From the NCBI GenBank assembly GCA_934047225.1, contig CAKOHE010000023.1:186001-250000 (forward strand): 64,000 bases of DNA. The letters run 5' to 3'. The stretch comes from Ypsolopha sequella. Its lineage: Eukaryota > Arthropoda > Insecta > Lepidoptera > Ypsolophidae. Positions within the stretch are counted from its first letter, which is position 1; every line of letters starts with the position of its first letter. Both the position numbers and the translations under genes were made by a program. Positions 21,986-32,700 of the stretch are shown here, one piece after another. The notes beneath the pieces were generated by a model. The model searched no databases and was not told the origin of the DNA. It saw only the letters and a list, made by a program, of their open reading frames with translations.

Positions 21986-23030
21986 GTAAGATTTTTTTTA
22001 AAAATTGGCCACTCAAAATTTCAAATTTTACATACATATACAATGTGTCCCTGGTACAAGTGCAAACAGCTGTCAGCTTGTCAAAATATCAATCGTTATT
22101 TTTCGTAGCGTTTTTGAATTAAATTTATGCTAAAAAACAATTATATGAATAGAAAATGTAAAATTCTGATAGATTTTAATTGTTTGTAAGCAAAACAACA
22201 AGTTATTTTTAAAAAAATGTTTGCATGGCCATAGACGAACAATACCAGAAGACTGACAACCCCATACAAAAAAACGTACTCTGCTAGAAAGCCAAAATCC
22301 TGTATTATTCCTAGATGTCACTACTATCTCGCCCGCTAGCTGTACATACAAAGGATGCTTGGTACTTAGGCAGAAGGCGTAGTATAATTCATCGTAATAT
22401 CCACGAGTAATCAGAGATGGCGCTTTTACTATTTCATGTTGTTTACGAGCGAAACATCGCACACACATAAGTGTAGTAGACAATACAAATTTATGTGCAC
22501 GTGAAGTGTCGCATCGCAGGTATGAATGCGCGCGCAAAGAGAATGGGATAAAGATAAGATAAAAGAATAGCTTAGGTTACGTTCCAAAACTAGTTAATAT
22601 AAATTTACCTCACAAGAGTCTGTCCCTTTCACACTTTATATATTTACCATACGCTATCTTGTTGTCAGGGTAAAAATTACTCTCCTGGATGTCTTTTGGA
22701 ACGGCTTCCAAATTGAAAATTACAGTACTAGAACGAAGTGGGTTACTAAGAGCGGTTTCTGGAAACTTTGCGATGGCGTAGATAAATAAATTATTTTATC
22801 TATGGCCTTGGCAACATACACAATACATAGGTAATAAGGTTTTGTTGCATAACTATTGAGTGAATTTTGAATTTAAGTGTTCTGTTTTGATTAATTAGAA
22901 AAGGGCGGGTTTTTCACAGTCTGGCTGCGAAACTGCTCATAAAGAAGTTATAATTTTTAACATTTATTTATTTGTACCATATTTACTCATACTAAGTAAT
23001 ATATTAGGACTTTGACAGAATCGCTAGCCT
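21986..23030. other. No supported gene
   Basis: A minus-strand frame of 135 codons (22130-22537) is open but has no motif. It is partly GC-richer (22300-22540) and may be old repeat sequence. The remainder is anonymous. Confidence 0.3.
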
Positions 23031-23330
23031 CTTTCTCGGGGTATCAAAATATATTTTGTATTATATAGGTACCTATATATAGGTATTAAAATGCTTATTG
23101 TAAAAATATATAGTATGGCACTTTATTGCACCTTTTTCGAGAAATCCTTGAAAATATTATGTTCCCCTCCCCTTATCTCCAAAACTGGTGGACCGAAAAT
23201 ATGACAAAAGTCATGGTAATATGTGTTTACGTAAAGATTACAGGAAAATAAAATGGTTGAGAAATTCACGAAAAAAAAATGACAAAATTCGCGAGTCTGA
23301 CTTGCACTTGATCGGTTTTTTTAAACTGTG
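23031..23330. repeat. Dispersed GAGTCTGACTTGCACTTG repeat
   Basis: TTATCTCCAAAACTGGTGGACCG, TGGTAATATGTGTTTACGTA and GCGAGTCTGACTTGCACTTG repeat the blocks of 4820-5100 in the same orientation. Confidence 0.55.
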
Positions 23331-23543
23331 ATCTCCACCCAGTTGAGGTACATGGGATTACTTCGGGAATAAAGTAAACCTACCAAATTGGTTGAGCCGC
23401 GTCGAACTTAGTACTACCAACATCTGTTTTTGAATTCTGACAAAAATCGAAACATCAATACTTCTCTACGTATTTTATTACATTTACAGTAGGCGCACTT
23501 TGTGTAACTCATTTTACACGGTCGGAAATTAAGAGGATATGTT

Positions 23544-23840
23544 CTGCTTGAATACTACCCTGTTACTCCGTGCGGAAAGACCCGCAGTGCGAGTGGGACG
23601 GATCCTGGAAAAAAGTCAAAATGACAACTTTTTTCACTAATTTTATTATAAAAAAAAAAAAAAGAAAAGTTGCTATAAAATATCTGTCTCGTTAAGAGTT
23701 TAATAAAGTTTATACAGATTTTAATCCATAAATAATATGAACGGGTTTTTTCTTTAATAAATTTAAACCTCGACATGAAAACTTTTTTTAGAGCCATCTT
23801 TGGCACTTTATTTCTCAATATTCAAATGACTTCTTAGGAT
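23544..23840. repeat. Diverged relative of the GGCGATATG TTAA MITE
   Basis: CCTGTTACTCCGTGCGGAAA and CGCAGTGCGAGTGGGACGGATC correspond to CTGTTACTCCATATGCGAAA and CAGTGCGAGAGGGACGGATTC of 40661-40745. Only the first part aligns convincingly. Confidence 0.45.
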
Positions 23841-24305
23841 TCTGTTTCGATATGAGTGTGTATTATATTCCCGAAAGAAATACATATGTTTTCTTTTTTA
23901 TGTAGTATTGCTAGATGCTTCAAACCAGGAAGAATAAATTATGGTTTTGCAGAAACTATCCTCTTAAGGGTCGGTTGCGCCAAACATGCTCTCGCATTTG
24001 GACAATTTAACATATTAAAACAAAATATTTTTAAGAAATAAAATTTATGTAAATAGTTAAGAAGTTGAACTACATTATAATTCAGATTATAAACTCTTTG
24101 TAAGTACTAAATTGAAGTGTTAAAAAATTCTAGTTCTGTACAATAAATAAATTTCAACAGGTGCATCTAATAAAATAATCCATAGGTACCTACAACTTAC
24201 ATTACGTATGCATGTGCTATGAAAACTCTAAAAACTGTACTAAAACCTAAAAAATTTAGTTAAAGAAAAATGAATGTAAAATCGAAACCCCACCTTTAGA
24301 CCACA

Positions 24306-24540
24306 ATGTCTTCTGAAATATCATTGGAAGACCGCGAGAGGCCGAGTTTGGTGAAACGTGCGGCCATTGGGTGCGTACGCGCCGCTTGTTCGCAAGTCGG
24401 GCTGATTATCCTTGTTGTGGTGTACGTCCTACTTGTTGCTTTGCTGTTTGAGTACCTGGAATCAGGACTGGAGGTGCCCAAGAGGTCAGCAATCCAGCGG
24501 TCCAGGGAGGAGTGCTTGAAGGAGCTGTGGGCTATTACAG
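24306..24540 (+). CDS. Two-pore-domain K+ channel, first coding exon
   Basis: 78 codons plus one base from ATG 24306 (context CCACAATG) to the donor TTACAG|GTATGT. It would encode the cytoplasmic N-terminus (acidic then basic, to about residue 28). A single membrane helix follows at about residues 31-50 (VGLIILVVVYVLLVALLF), then EYLESG and a charged segment ending ECLKELWAIT. A helix closing in F-x2-LE is the signature of the first transmembrane segment of K2P potassium leak channels (KCNK family; family knowledge). Pore loops and later helices are not in the window. CCCACCTTTAG just upstream (24289-24299) could be an acceptor, so a non-coding leader exon may precede. It is an exon of a host gene, not a transposon: no repeats coincide with it. 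The subtype is unknown. Confidence 0.7.
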
Positions 24541-24864
24541 GTATGTTTTAGTTGATGATGTAGAGTCTAATGATTTGGCTGAAGTGCTATGTAAGGGTAG
24601 TTTCTTCGGATTTGTAGCGGAATTTAAATTTATTTAAACTTAGCCACACATGTACATAGTTAAAAGGTGGACGGAATTTCGCTAACCAATAACTGAAGCA
24701 CTAGTTACCCCACACGCTTATAAGCTCGAGACCGGCACGTACACATTCACATAATAGTAAGCCTATGATCCATAGTAAGTCCACTAACACACTTACAAAC
24801 CGCCTGCGCCTTTTTTACGTCTATGCAGCCACATTGAAGAATGATGCTCAGCTAGCATACTATA
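24541..24864. other. Intron sequence after the K2P exon
   Basis: Starts with the GTATGT donor. No repeat family or frame is recognised before the MITE at 24865. Confidence 0.5.
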
Positions 24865-25895
24865 CAGGGTGGAAAAAATTTAAGGGCCCTGGAGGGGAAC
24901 TACCTTAAATCCTTTAATTAGCTCATTTTACTGAAAGGAAACATTCCTTTATTAAAAAAAAAAAACAAAACTGCATTCAAAGATCTTCTAAAATTCGCTT
25001 ATCTCACCCGGGAATCGAAACAACTAAAAATAAAAAAAATAAATCCTTACTATTTTATTATACGAATCGGTAGGATTATTGTTCAGGATAAAATTTGTCT
25101 AATAAACATTTGGTATTACACTCATCTGTTGTACGAGATACCCATGAAATTGAATATTTATTACAAGTTCTTTATTAACAATACCTAGTACTGTTCACTT
25201 GTATCAAGTAAATGACACGTTATAATTTTTTTATCTCTCTAACATCCAAAGACATCGTATGAAGTACAAGCTTGCAAATGTTATACCTTGTTGAAGACTT
25301 TGATAAGAAAATCGTTAAATGGTAATAATAAATCTATGCGCAGCACAAATTCATTCTTGAACTAGGCGTAACGACGAAAACTTTAAAAAGGGAACGTATT
25401 TTTTTTTTTGCAATGCGGAGCAACAAATTTGAAGTTCGAACGATAACTTTCAACATTTTTAAAATCAATAAAAGTATTCGTTTGAATTTCAAATTTCGAT
25501 TTGTTTTGCTTTCATTCCGTGCTGTCATTGTGTAATAATGGCGTATCATTATTACATTACAAGTGAACAGTAGTAGGTATTTTTAATAAAGAACTTGTAA
25601 TAAATATTCAATTTCATGGGTATCTCGTACAACAGATGAGTCTAAGACCAAATGTTTATTAGACAAATTTTGTCCTGAACAATAATCCTACCGAATCGTA
25701 TGATAAAATAGTGAGGGTTTATTTTTTAATTTTTAGTTGATTCGATTCCCGGGTGAGACAAGCGAATTTTAGAAAATCTTTGAATGCAGTTTTGTTTCTT
25801 TTAAAAAATAAAGGAATGTTTTCTTTTAGTAAAATGAGCTAACTAAAGCATTTAAGGTAGTTCCCTTCCAGGGCCCTTAAATTTTTTCCACCCTG
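24865..25895. mobile_element. Long-TIR TA-flanked element, uninterrupted copy
   Basis: CAGGGTGGAAAAAATTTAAG at the left, AATTTTTTCCACCCTG at the right, bordered by TATA on both sides. Inverted repeats extend about 380 bp each way. The centre has no transposase. The sequence TTATCTCTCTAACATCC (about 25230-25246) is the empty counterpart of the site occupied at 6173-6979 in the other copy. Confidence 0.8.
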
Positions 25896-25899
25896 TATA

Positions 25900-26539
25900 T
25901 AAAAACTGACTTTTTTACTCTTATTGAAGTAGTTTGAAAATTTTTGTATTTTTAACAATACTGAAGTATTTTTTTGTATTCACAGCGACGATGCTACAGT
26001 GTTATAAATAAATTTGTTTTGGGATGTTATACACTACTTATGCGTGTAACACTGGAACAATTTTTTGCCGTTAAAGATAATGTTTGTGATTTTACCCGAA
26101 ATCAAAGGAATCTATCCTTAAGGGGCTCCACAATGCTAAACATCAGTTTTGCATTGGATTCAGTTCCATCAACGTAGTTGGTAAAAATTTGAAAAAAATA
26201 TGGCATATTTTTTACTCAAGACAATTATTAATTACACTTCATAAATAAACAAACTTACAGTCTTCTTTTAATTATAATACTTTTAAAAAAGCATGAATTT
26301 CACGAAAAAAGCGATTCAGTTTCAGTGTATCAAAACCGATTGAAACGAAACCAACACAAGCTGATACTTAGTAGAAAAAAAACATATTTATTACATAAAT
26401 AAATTATAGGTAATGTCCTAATGTAGCCGTGATTTCAAAATAATTGAAGTTTTGCGTGCGCGGCATCTGATTAGAGCAGGATAGACAGTTAAAGAACAAA
26501 AGCGTTAGAGCAAGACTGAATTTTAGCATTGTGCAGCCC
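25900..26539. other. No gene seen
   Basis: AT-rich. A plus-strand frame at 25974-26177 has no recognisable motif and no splice sites of note. Confidence 0.35.
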
Positions 26540-26935
26540 CTTAAGGCGATATGCGAAAAAATACGGGTGTTTCTTTTCTGTGTATTTCATGAAATACACG
26601 GAAAATTTAAATAAATTTCTGGTATATGCATTTTGACTATATGATCCAGGGTTTTGAAATTGGAAAACATGTTTGGATACATTTTCCTCGATAGAAATAA
26701 TTGTTGAAATGAGGTCTTCAAACACACTTTTTCTCCTCGTTTGACGAATATGAACCATATACAGAACTCAAACATATTTTATTAGGTGTGTTTCAACAAT
26801 ATCTAGAGATTTGATATTTGAAATTTTGCTAGCTATTTTAGTTTTTTTAATAAAAATATAAAACCAACTTTTTTCCCTTTTGCCCTGAATCCGCCCCTCT
26901 CGCACTGCGCGATTTTTCGCTTGGAGTGACAGTGA
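26540..26935. repeat. Relative of the GGCGATATG TTAA MITE
   Basis: Starts CCTTAAGGCGATATGCGAAAA. Positions 26660-26935 are nearly identical to 12935-13215 (CATGTTTGGATA, CTCGATAGAA, GCCCCTCTCGCACTGCGCG, TTGGAGTGACAG). Confidence 0.65.
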
Positions 26936-27299
26936 CAAAAATAAAATTCGCATAGCCTCTTAACCAACGAACCATATCTCTGAGCTTAACCCTTACTAAT
27001 GAAAAAAATATGTAACAATGGAAATCTATTGTTACGCTGGACGAATTCGTCCTCTTGGAGGCAAACAGGTTAGTTGGAACTGATTTCATACATAAACATC
27101 TGAGTCTACGAATACGCCTATAACCATAGTTACATACATAATACAACAAAAGAAACACGAAAGCATTTCAAAGAAGAAAATTAAATAATAACAACAAAGA
27201 AACAGAAATAATGTTTCCAGTACATTTTCATTGAAATTGAAATCAATGAAGTTATTGAAATTGTCGTAGGCGTAATTATTAATTCACTTACTCGGAATT

Positions 27300-27649
27300 A
27301 TAACTGTTGACAAATGTCACAAATGTGTCAAACGGGCACTGGCAGCCGCCGATCGGCGAGCTGCACGCATTGCTCGTGCGCTGAGCGTTGGCTGCGTCGT
27401 CGATAGGGGTGGGATGGTGGATGCACTTGATTCCTTTGATTGTTCCAATTGTTTGTTATTAAGGGCGGTTATTAAACAAAACGAACTCACAACATCGTCA
27501 CTGTCACTGGGCACTGTCCTAAAGTTGCTCGATCCATCGAGAACCGGTTTCCAAGACGGAGCCAGCTGCCAACCATGAACGACACTCGCCTTGATAATGC
27601 CGAAATTGTATCGGTGAAACGGTTGGCATATAGTCAACAACAATCACAC
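27300..27649 (+). CDS. Candidate promoter/5' UTR and first exon, unidentified
   Basis: Positions 27310-27640 are clearly GC-richer than the flanks. They contain an ATG at 27575 in good context (CAACCATGAAC) followed by 25 codons (MNDTRLDNAEIV, then SVKRLAYSQQQSH) up to a strong donor CAC|GTGAGT at 27649/27650. The phase is 0, so it cannot be joined in frame to the 42-nt segment at 60316. The minus strand is also open across the patch. I do not recognise the peptide. It could be an alternative or nested first exon. Confidence 0.3.
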
Positions 27650-27810
27650 GTGAGTGTTCAAGCCGTATGTAATAATAATTTAGTATGTCAGCTCACGCGA
27701 GTTTTAATAATGTCACAAATGTGGTTCATATTGTTTCATATTTCAAAAGTAAAGATAGGCCCTTACCGTAATATGATAGCACCAAAATGTTTTCATCTTT
27801 AAATGAGTGA

Positions 27811-27818
27811 CGCTCACA
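27811..27818. repeat. 8-bp target duplication of hAT MITE copy 1
   Basis: CGCTCACA at 27811-27818 and again at 29054-29061. Confidence 0.75.
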
Positions 27819-29053
27819 CAGGGTTGCCAACCGTACGAGGTTTCTCGTACAAGTACGAGATTTAGAGGTCTCGGTACGAGGTACGAGCTCACATCCATCC
27901 TCGTACGAAATTGTACGAGATTCATGAATACAAATTTTAATTTTAATTCGTGGATACAAATTATATTTCGGAACGCACCTTAATCGGGAACGAGATACAC
28001 TGCTGCTATCACTGAGAGTGTAAGTTATAAGCAGCATTGTACATCATTTTCCGTCAATCATTCGATACCGCTAGGGAATTCCCCCGATATTAAACTTCGA
28101 AAATTTAAATTTTTTATGTTTGTAGCAATGGGTATAGTTAGAAATCTTTTGAATCTTTGGTACACACGCAGTTTCACACAGGAAGAAAGGCACACAGGAA
28201 GATAAAACTGATAATGATGCTATAGAGAATATTATTTGATAACTCAGTTCTTCAGCCGTAGTATTTCTGTGCTATTAGTTATATTATAGTTTAGGTGCAT
28301 TTATTTTTAATTACCTAAGATACATTATAGTAGTTTATGCTACAAGGGCGCAAAGGAATAAATTACGAGGACGATTTAAAACACGAGCGTAGCGAGTGTT
28401 TTAAACGTAACCGAGTAATTTATTGCTTTTACGCCCGTGTATCATACTACGTTTTTCAATGCATAGTGTGAGGAAATGAAAACAAATATAATCTTGTGAA
28501 CTTTGGCTCAAATTTGGCTCAAAAGGACTGTATCCAGAGCCGTTAAACAGTGGAAAAAAAAGTATAACATCTATGGTACACAGGAAAGTCTTCAGGTTAG
28601 CCAACCATTGTAAATAAATAAAAAAAATAATAATAATAAAGCCCTAGGGCAAAATAATCGACTTTTTGTTCGGTTTTGATGCATAAAAAGTGGGCCTTTA
28701 CGAGCACAAGCATTGAAAAAGTATTAAAGTTTCATATTATATTTTGTTTGATTATGTTCGTATTATAACCGTAATTGTAATATTTATTTCAGACTCCTGA
28801 TTCATAAATTGCAACTCAAATGAAAACAAAATAGAAACAAATTAAAGAAAACCGATAATTATAAAACTTATTACTAGTAGCAAAATGCTAAAACTGCATA
28901 AAATATTGTCTATCATATGGCTTCTTTTAAATAAACTTGATTTACAGTTAAAAGTATGGTAGTAAAAGGTGTGTACGAGGTTGTGTTGCCAAAGTACGAG
29001 GTTTTCGGCCCTGTCTGTACGAGGAGAAGCCATCGGTGTCTGGCAACCTTGCC
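27819..29053 (+). mobile_element. hAT-type MITE with GTACGAG subterminal repeats, copy 1
   Basis: Left end CAGGGTTGCCAACCGTACGAGG; right end GTACGAGGAGAAGCC..GGCAACCTTG. The CGCTCACA duplication shows an 8-bp target, as for hAT elements. GTACGAG occurs many times near both ends, a plausible transposase-binding pattern. A second element (28329-28720) is inserted in it, as the comparison with copy 2 (29083-37638) shows. No transposase is encoded. Confidence 0.8.
28329..28720 (+). mobile_element. Double-hairpin element (AGTAGTTTATGCTACAAGGGCG), copy in hAT MITE 1
   Basis: The first part is a palindrome: TAGTTTATGCTACAAGGGCG...CGCCCGTGTATCATACTACG around GAGCGTAGCGAG. The second part lies between TTTTTCAATGCATAGTGTG and CAAGCATTGAAAAA, also inverted. 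Other copies: 39823-40197, 50520-50846 (inverse), 54845-55232 (same strand); fragments at 19020-19090 and 56093-56183. The empty site is at about 37313 in hAT MITE copy 2. It is non-coding and its superfamily is unknown. Confidence 0.75.
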
Positions 29054-29309
29054 CGCTCACACGTTTGGAATCAGTGCTCATCCAGGGTTGCCATCCGTAC
29101 GAGGTTTCTCGTACAAGTACGAGATTTAGAGGTCTCGGTACGAGGTACGAGCTCACATCCATCCTCGTACGAAATTGTACGAGATTCATGAATATAAATT
29201 TTAATTTTAATTCGTGGGTACAAATTATATTTCGGAACGCATCTTAATCGGGAACGAGATACACTGCTGCTATCACTGAGAGTGTAAGTTATAAGCAGCA
29301 TTGTATATC

Positions 29310-29719
29310 TGTAACCGCGAGGTTACAGGAATGCAGAGCTGATGGGATTTGAGTATTGATTGGAGAATTGTGGGTAAACTGACTGACCTTTGATGATGAT
29401 TGTGGATGGATGCGCCGTGTGGCGTCTCTCCTTGTTGGGCTGATGAAGCTGGCGCCTTGGGCAGGGATGTGCAGAATGTCTTGGTTCGTGGAGTACTAAA
29501 CACAGCACTGGTATGATCACAACACTGGTAGGTACGCGAGATTTCGGCGTGTTGGCGGCGCGAGTGTGTACACACGTGTCGTTTGAACGATGTCCCGAGC
29601 GGAAGAGAGTGAACGAACGGCGTCCAGCGCGCGAGTCCATTGTGTCGCCAGGTGGCGCCAGCGCTGCGCCGCGAAATTAGTCATGCACATGCGCGAACGT
29701 CACGCTGGTGGCGTGAACA
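29310..29719 (-). repeat. 3' LTR of the Pao/BEL element
   Basis: 410 bp, matching 36623-37032. The last 43 nt of the pol frame, including its stop at 29677-29679, run into this LTR. Confidence 0.95.
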
Positions 29720-32700
29720 TCCTGGGGGGGCCGGGGCTGCGGCTCCTCTTGAGCTGAATCCAACGGCAGCCTGGCTATCTTGAACACAGGTCGTCGCAGA
29801 TTTCCATGAGCTGTGTCCAGATCCACAACTCGGATCACTCCATCCTTGCCAGGTATCGTGCGGAGAATTCTCCCCAACTTCCATTGGAGCGGAGGCAGGT
29901 CATCCTCTTTGATGAGGACCAGTTCACCCACTTGAGGAGGGGAAGAAGGGGAGAGCCATTTGGAGCGGGTTTGCAGGGTATGGAGGTAGGATCTGGACCA
30001 GAGAGTCCAAAAGCGCTGAGAGAGCGCTTGAATGAGTTGAAACCGTTTAAGAGCAGATATGGGTCTGTCGTCAAAAGACTGCTCAGGTAGAGCGGTGAGC
30101 GGACGACCAATAATGAAATGTCCGGCCGTGAGAGGTTCAAAGTCCGTAGGGTCGGATGAAATTGGGCAGAGCGGTCTTGAGTTGAGTACAGCCTCAATTC
30201 GAGCCAAAAGGGTAGAGAATTCCTCAAAAGTGAGGTGCTGTTCACCTATCACGCGATAAAGTAGTTGCTTGGTGGATTTTACGTTTATTTCGTGCAGAGC
30301 GCCGAACCAAGGCCCTTTAGGCGGGTTCAGTAACCAAGTTATGTGCTGATTCGCGAGCTTGTGAGTGATTGCATCATTGTTTGACCTGAGGAAGTTCTGA
30401 ACTTCAATGAGCTGATTCCTAGCACCTACATAGTTTGTGCCGCAGTCTGAGCGAATGAGAACTGGAGTACCGCGACGTGAGATAAAACGTTGCAATGCCG
30501 CAAAGAACGCTTCCGTTGTGAGTGCAGAGACTGGTTCCAAATGAACCGCCTTTGTTGCGAGGCAAACGAAAATACAAAAATACGCCTTTATGAGTTTCGC
30601 GTTCCGCAACGTGCTGGACTTAACGAAGAAGTGGCCAGCAAAGTCCGTCGTGACGTGACTAAAAACTGGCTGAGGAGTAACTCTGTCTACTGGAAGATCA
30701 GCCATGAGCGGAGCCTTAGGCTGAGCGCGGCACCGGAAACATCTAATACATTTAAACACGCGGTGTCTAATAATACGACGAGCGGACAGAATCCAGTACT
30801 GCTGGCGTAATATGGCGTGTAATGTGTCAGCTCCAGGGTGGCAGTGTATTTTGTGATAATGGTCTATGATGAGATCTACGAGCGGACTTGAGCTGGGTAG
30901 AATGAGTGGGTGTTGAGCGTCATACCTAATTGACGCGTGAGAGAGACGACCACCGACTCTCAAGAGGCCGTCCTTTATGAAGGGCGAGAGGCGCTGGAGC
31001 CGAACGGGACAAACTTTATCAGTCTGGATACGATTAATGTCTTCAGCAAACTCATTGTGCTGAACAGAGCGGACCCAGTGCAACAGAGCGTCCCTGCGTT
31101 CATTAGCTGTCAACGGACCAGAGCGCCGTGCATCTGGGCTGTGCCGACAATTGAATATGAACCTTTGAATACAAGCCGTCACTCCGACGAGCTTGTCAAG
31201 TGAGCTGTAGCGAGTGAGCAAGTCCAGATCGATATCTGGGACTGCTATGTGTGCTGGTACTTTTTTGGGCTTAAGGCCTGGGAGAGCATGATGGCCTAGA
31301 GCGGGTGGCATCTTGGGCCAAGTGCAGGTAGGTTCTTTGAGCCAACTGGGTGACCACCAAAGGTCATGAAGTGAGAGAGACTGGGCAGACATGCCTCTGC
31401 TTGCACAGTCAGCAGGGTTGAGGTTTGTGGGCACATGCCTCCACGTATTGCTAGTTGAAGTAGCTGTGATCTTAGCCACTCGATTGGCCTCGAAAGTCTG
31501 TAATCGGTGAGGTGGGGTATTGAGCCATGCCAACACTATTGTGCTATCTGACCAGCATGTGTGTGTTTGAATGGGTATATGAGCTGACAGTTGGGCTGAC
31601 ACTCGAGTCATGAGCTGAGATAAAAGAGTCGCGGCTGACAATTCCAATTTCGGGATTGAGAGGCGAGTCTTAATGGGTGCGACCTTGGACTTGCCAATGA
31701 TTAGGTGTACATTGACATGTCCAGTGGTATTGCGCTCATGAAGATAGATAACGGCACCAAAGCCAGCCTCTGATGCGTCCGCGAACCCGTGAAGTGAGTA
31801 AGTAGACGTGGGCTTATACTTACAAATGTGTCGAGGTAAACGGAGGTTTGAGAGCTGAGGAAGATCCTCTGAGATGTGTTGCCACTCTGTGTGGACTTCT
31901 TCAGGGATAGGCTCATCCCATCCTATTTTCAGAAGCCAAAGCTTCTGCAGAAAAATCTTTGCGCGGAAGATGACTGGAGTAACGCAGCCATTGAGGTCAT
32001 AGAGAGACGCTACTGTACTGAGAATGGAGCGCTTTGTGACTTGAGCATGAGTGGGCAGAGAAATGCGATAAGTGAACTCATCAGTTTGAGGAATCCACTG
32101 TATTCCCAGAACCTTAATGGAATTAGAGTCGGGACTGAAGTCAAAGTCCTTGGGCATATCGCACTGGTCATCTGGGAACCGTTCAAGGAGCTGAGGCGAG
32201 TTGGAGGTCCATTTACTGAGCTGGAAGCCACCTAGAGCGAGTAACTCGATCAGATCGTTTTGGAGCGACTGAGCAGATTCCACAGAATCTGCACCTGAGA
32301 GAATGTCGTCCACAAATATTGATTTGCGGAGGATCTGAGCAGCGTGGGGGTAGCGATGACCTTCGTCATCAGCCAATTGGAGTAAAGTGCGGATGGCATG
32401 GTATGGGCTGGACCTTAATCCATATGTGACGGTATTAAGGGCATACGTGAGCAGGGGCTGGTCGGGTGAAGACCGCCAGAGAATGAGTTGAAAAGGTCTT
32501 TGCTCTGGGTGAATGAGGATATTTCTGAACATCATTCGAATGTCAGTGCTGAAAACTTGTGAGTGGATCCTGAAGGACATGATAATGTCAACAATATCTT
32601 GTTGAAGAGCTGGACCTGTATGAAGACAATCATTTAAATTGACGCCGTTTGAGCTTTTACAACTTCCGTCAAACACGCAGCGTAACTTTTCTGATCCTGG

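Noticed and set aside
22130..22537. 135-codon minus-strand frame
   Set aside because: No motif, runs into low-complexity AT sequence, no splice or start context. Probably chance.
27575..27649. Joining this candidate exon to 60316-60357 as one gene
   Set aside because: Phase 0 followed by the 60316 segment meets a TGA at once; the phases do not match.
29273..29640. Minus-strand frames of about 100 codons in the LTR (repeated at 36454-36953)
   Set aside because: They are identical because the two LTRs are identical; they cross the U3/R region and have no motif.
29806..32235. Plus-strand frames of 66-119 codons opposite pol
   Set aside because: Antisense shadows of the Pao/BEL pol frame.
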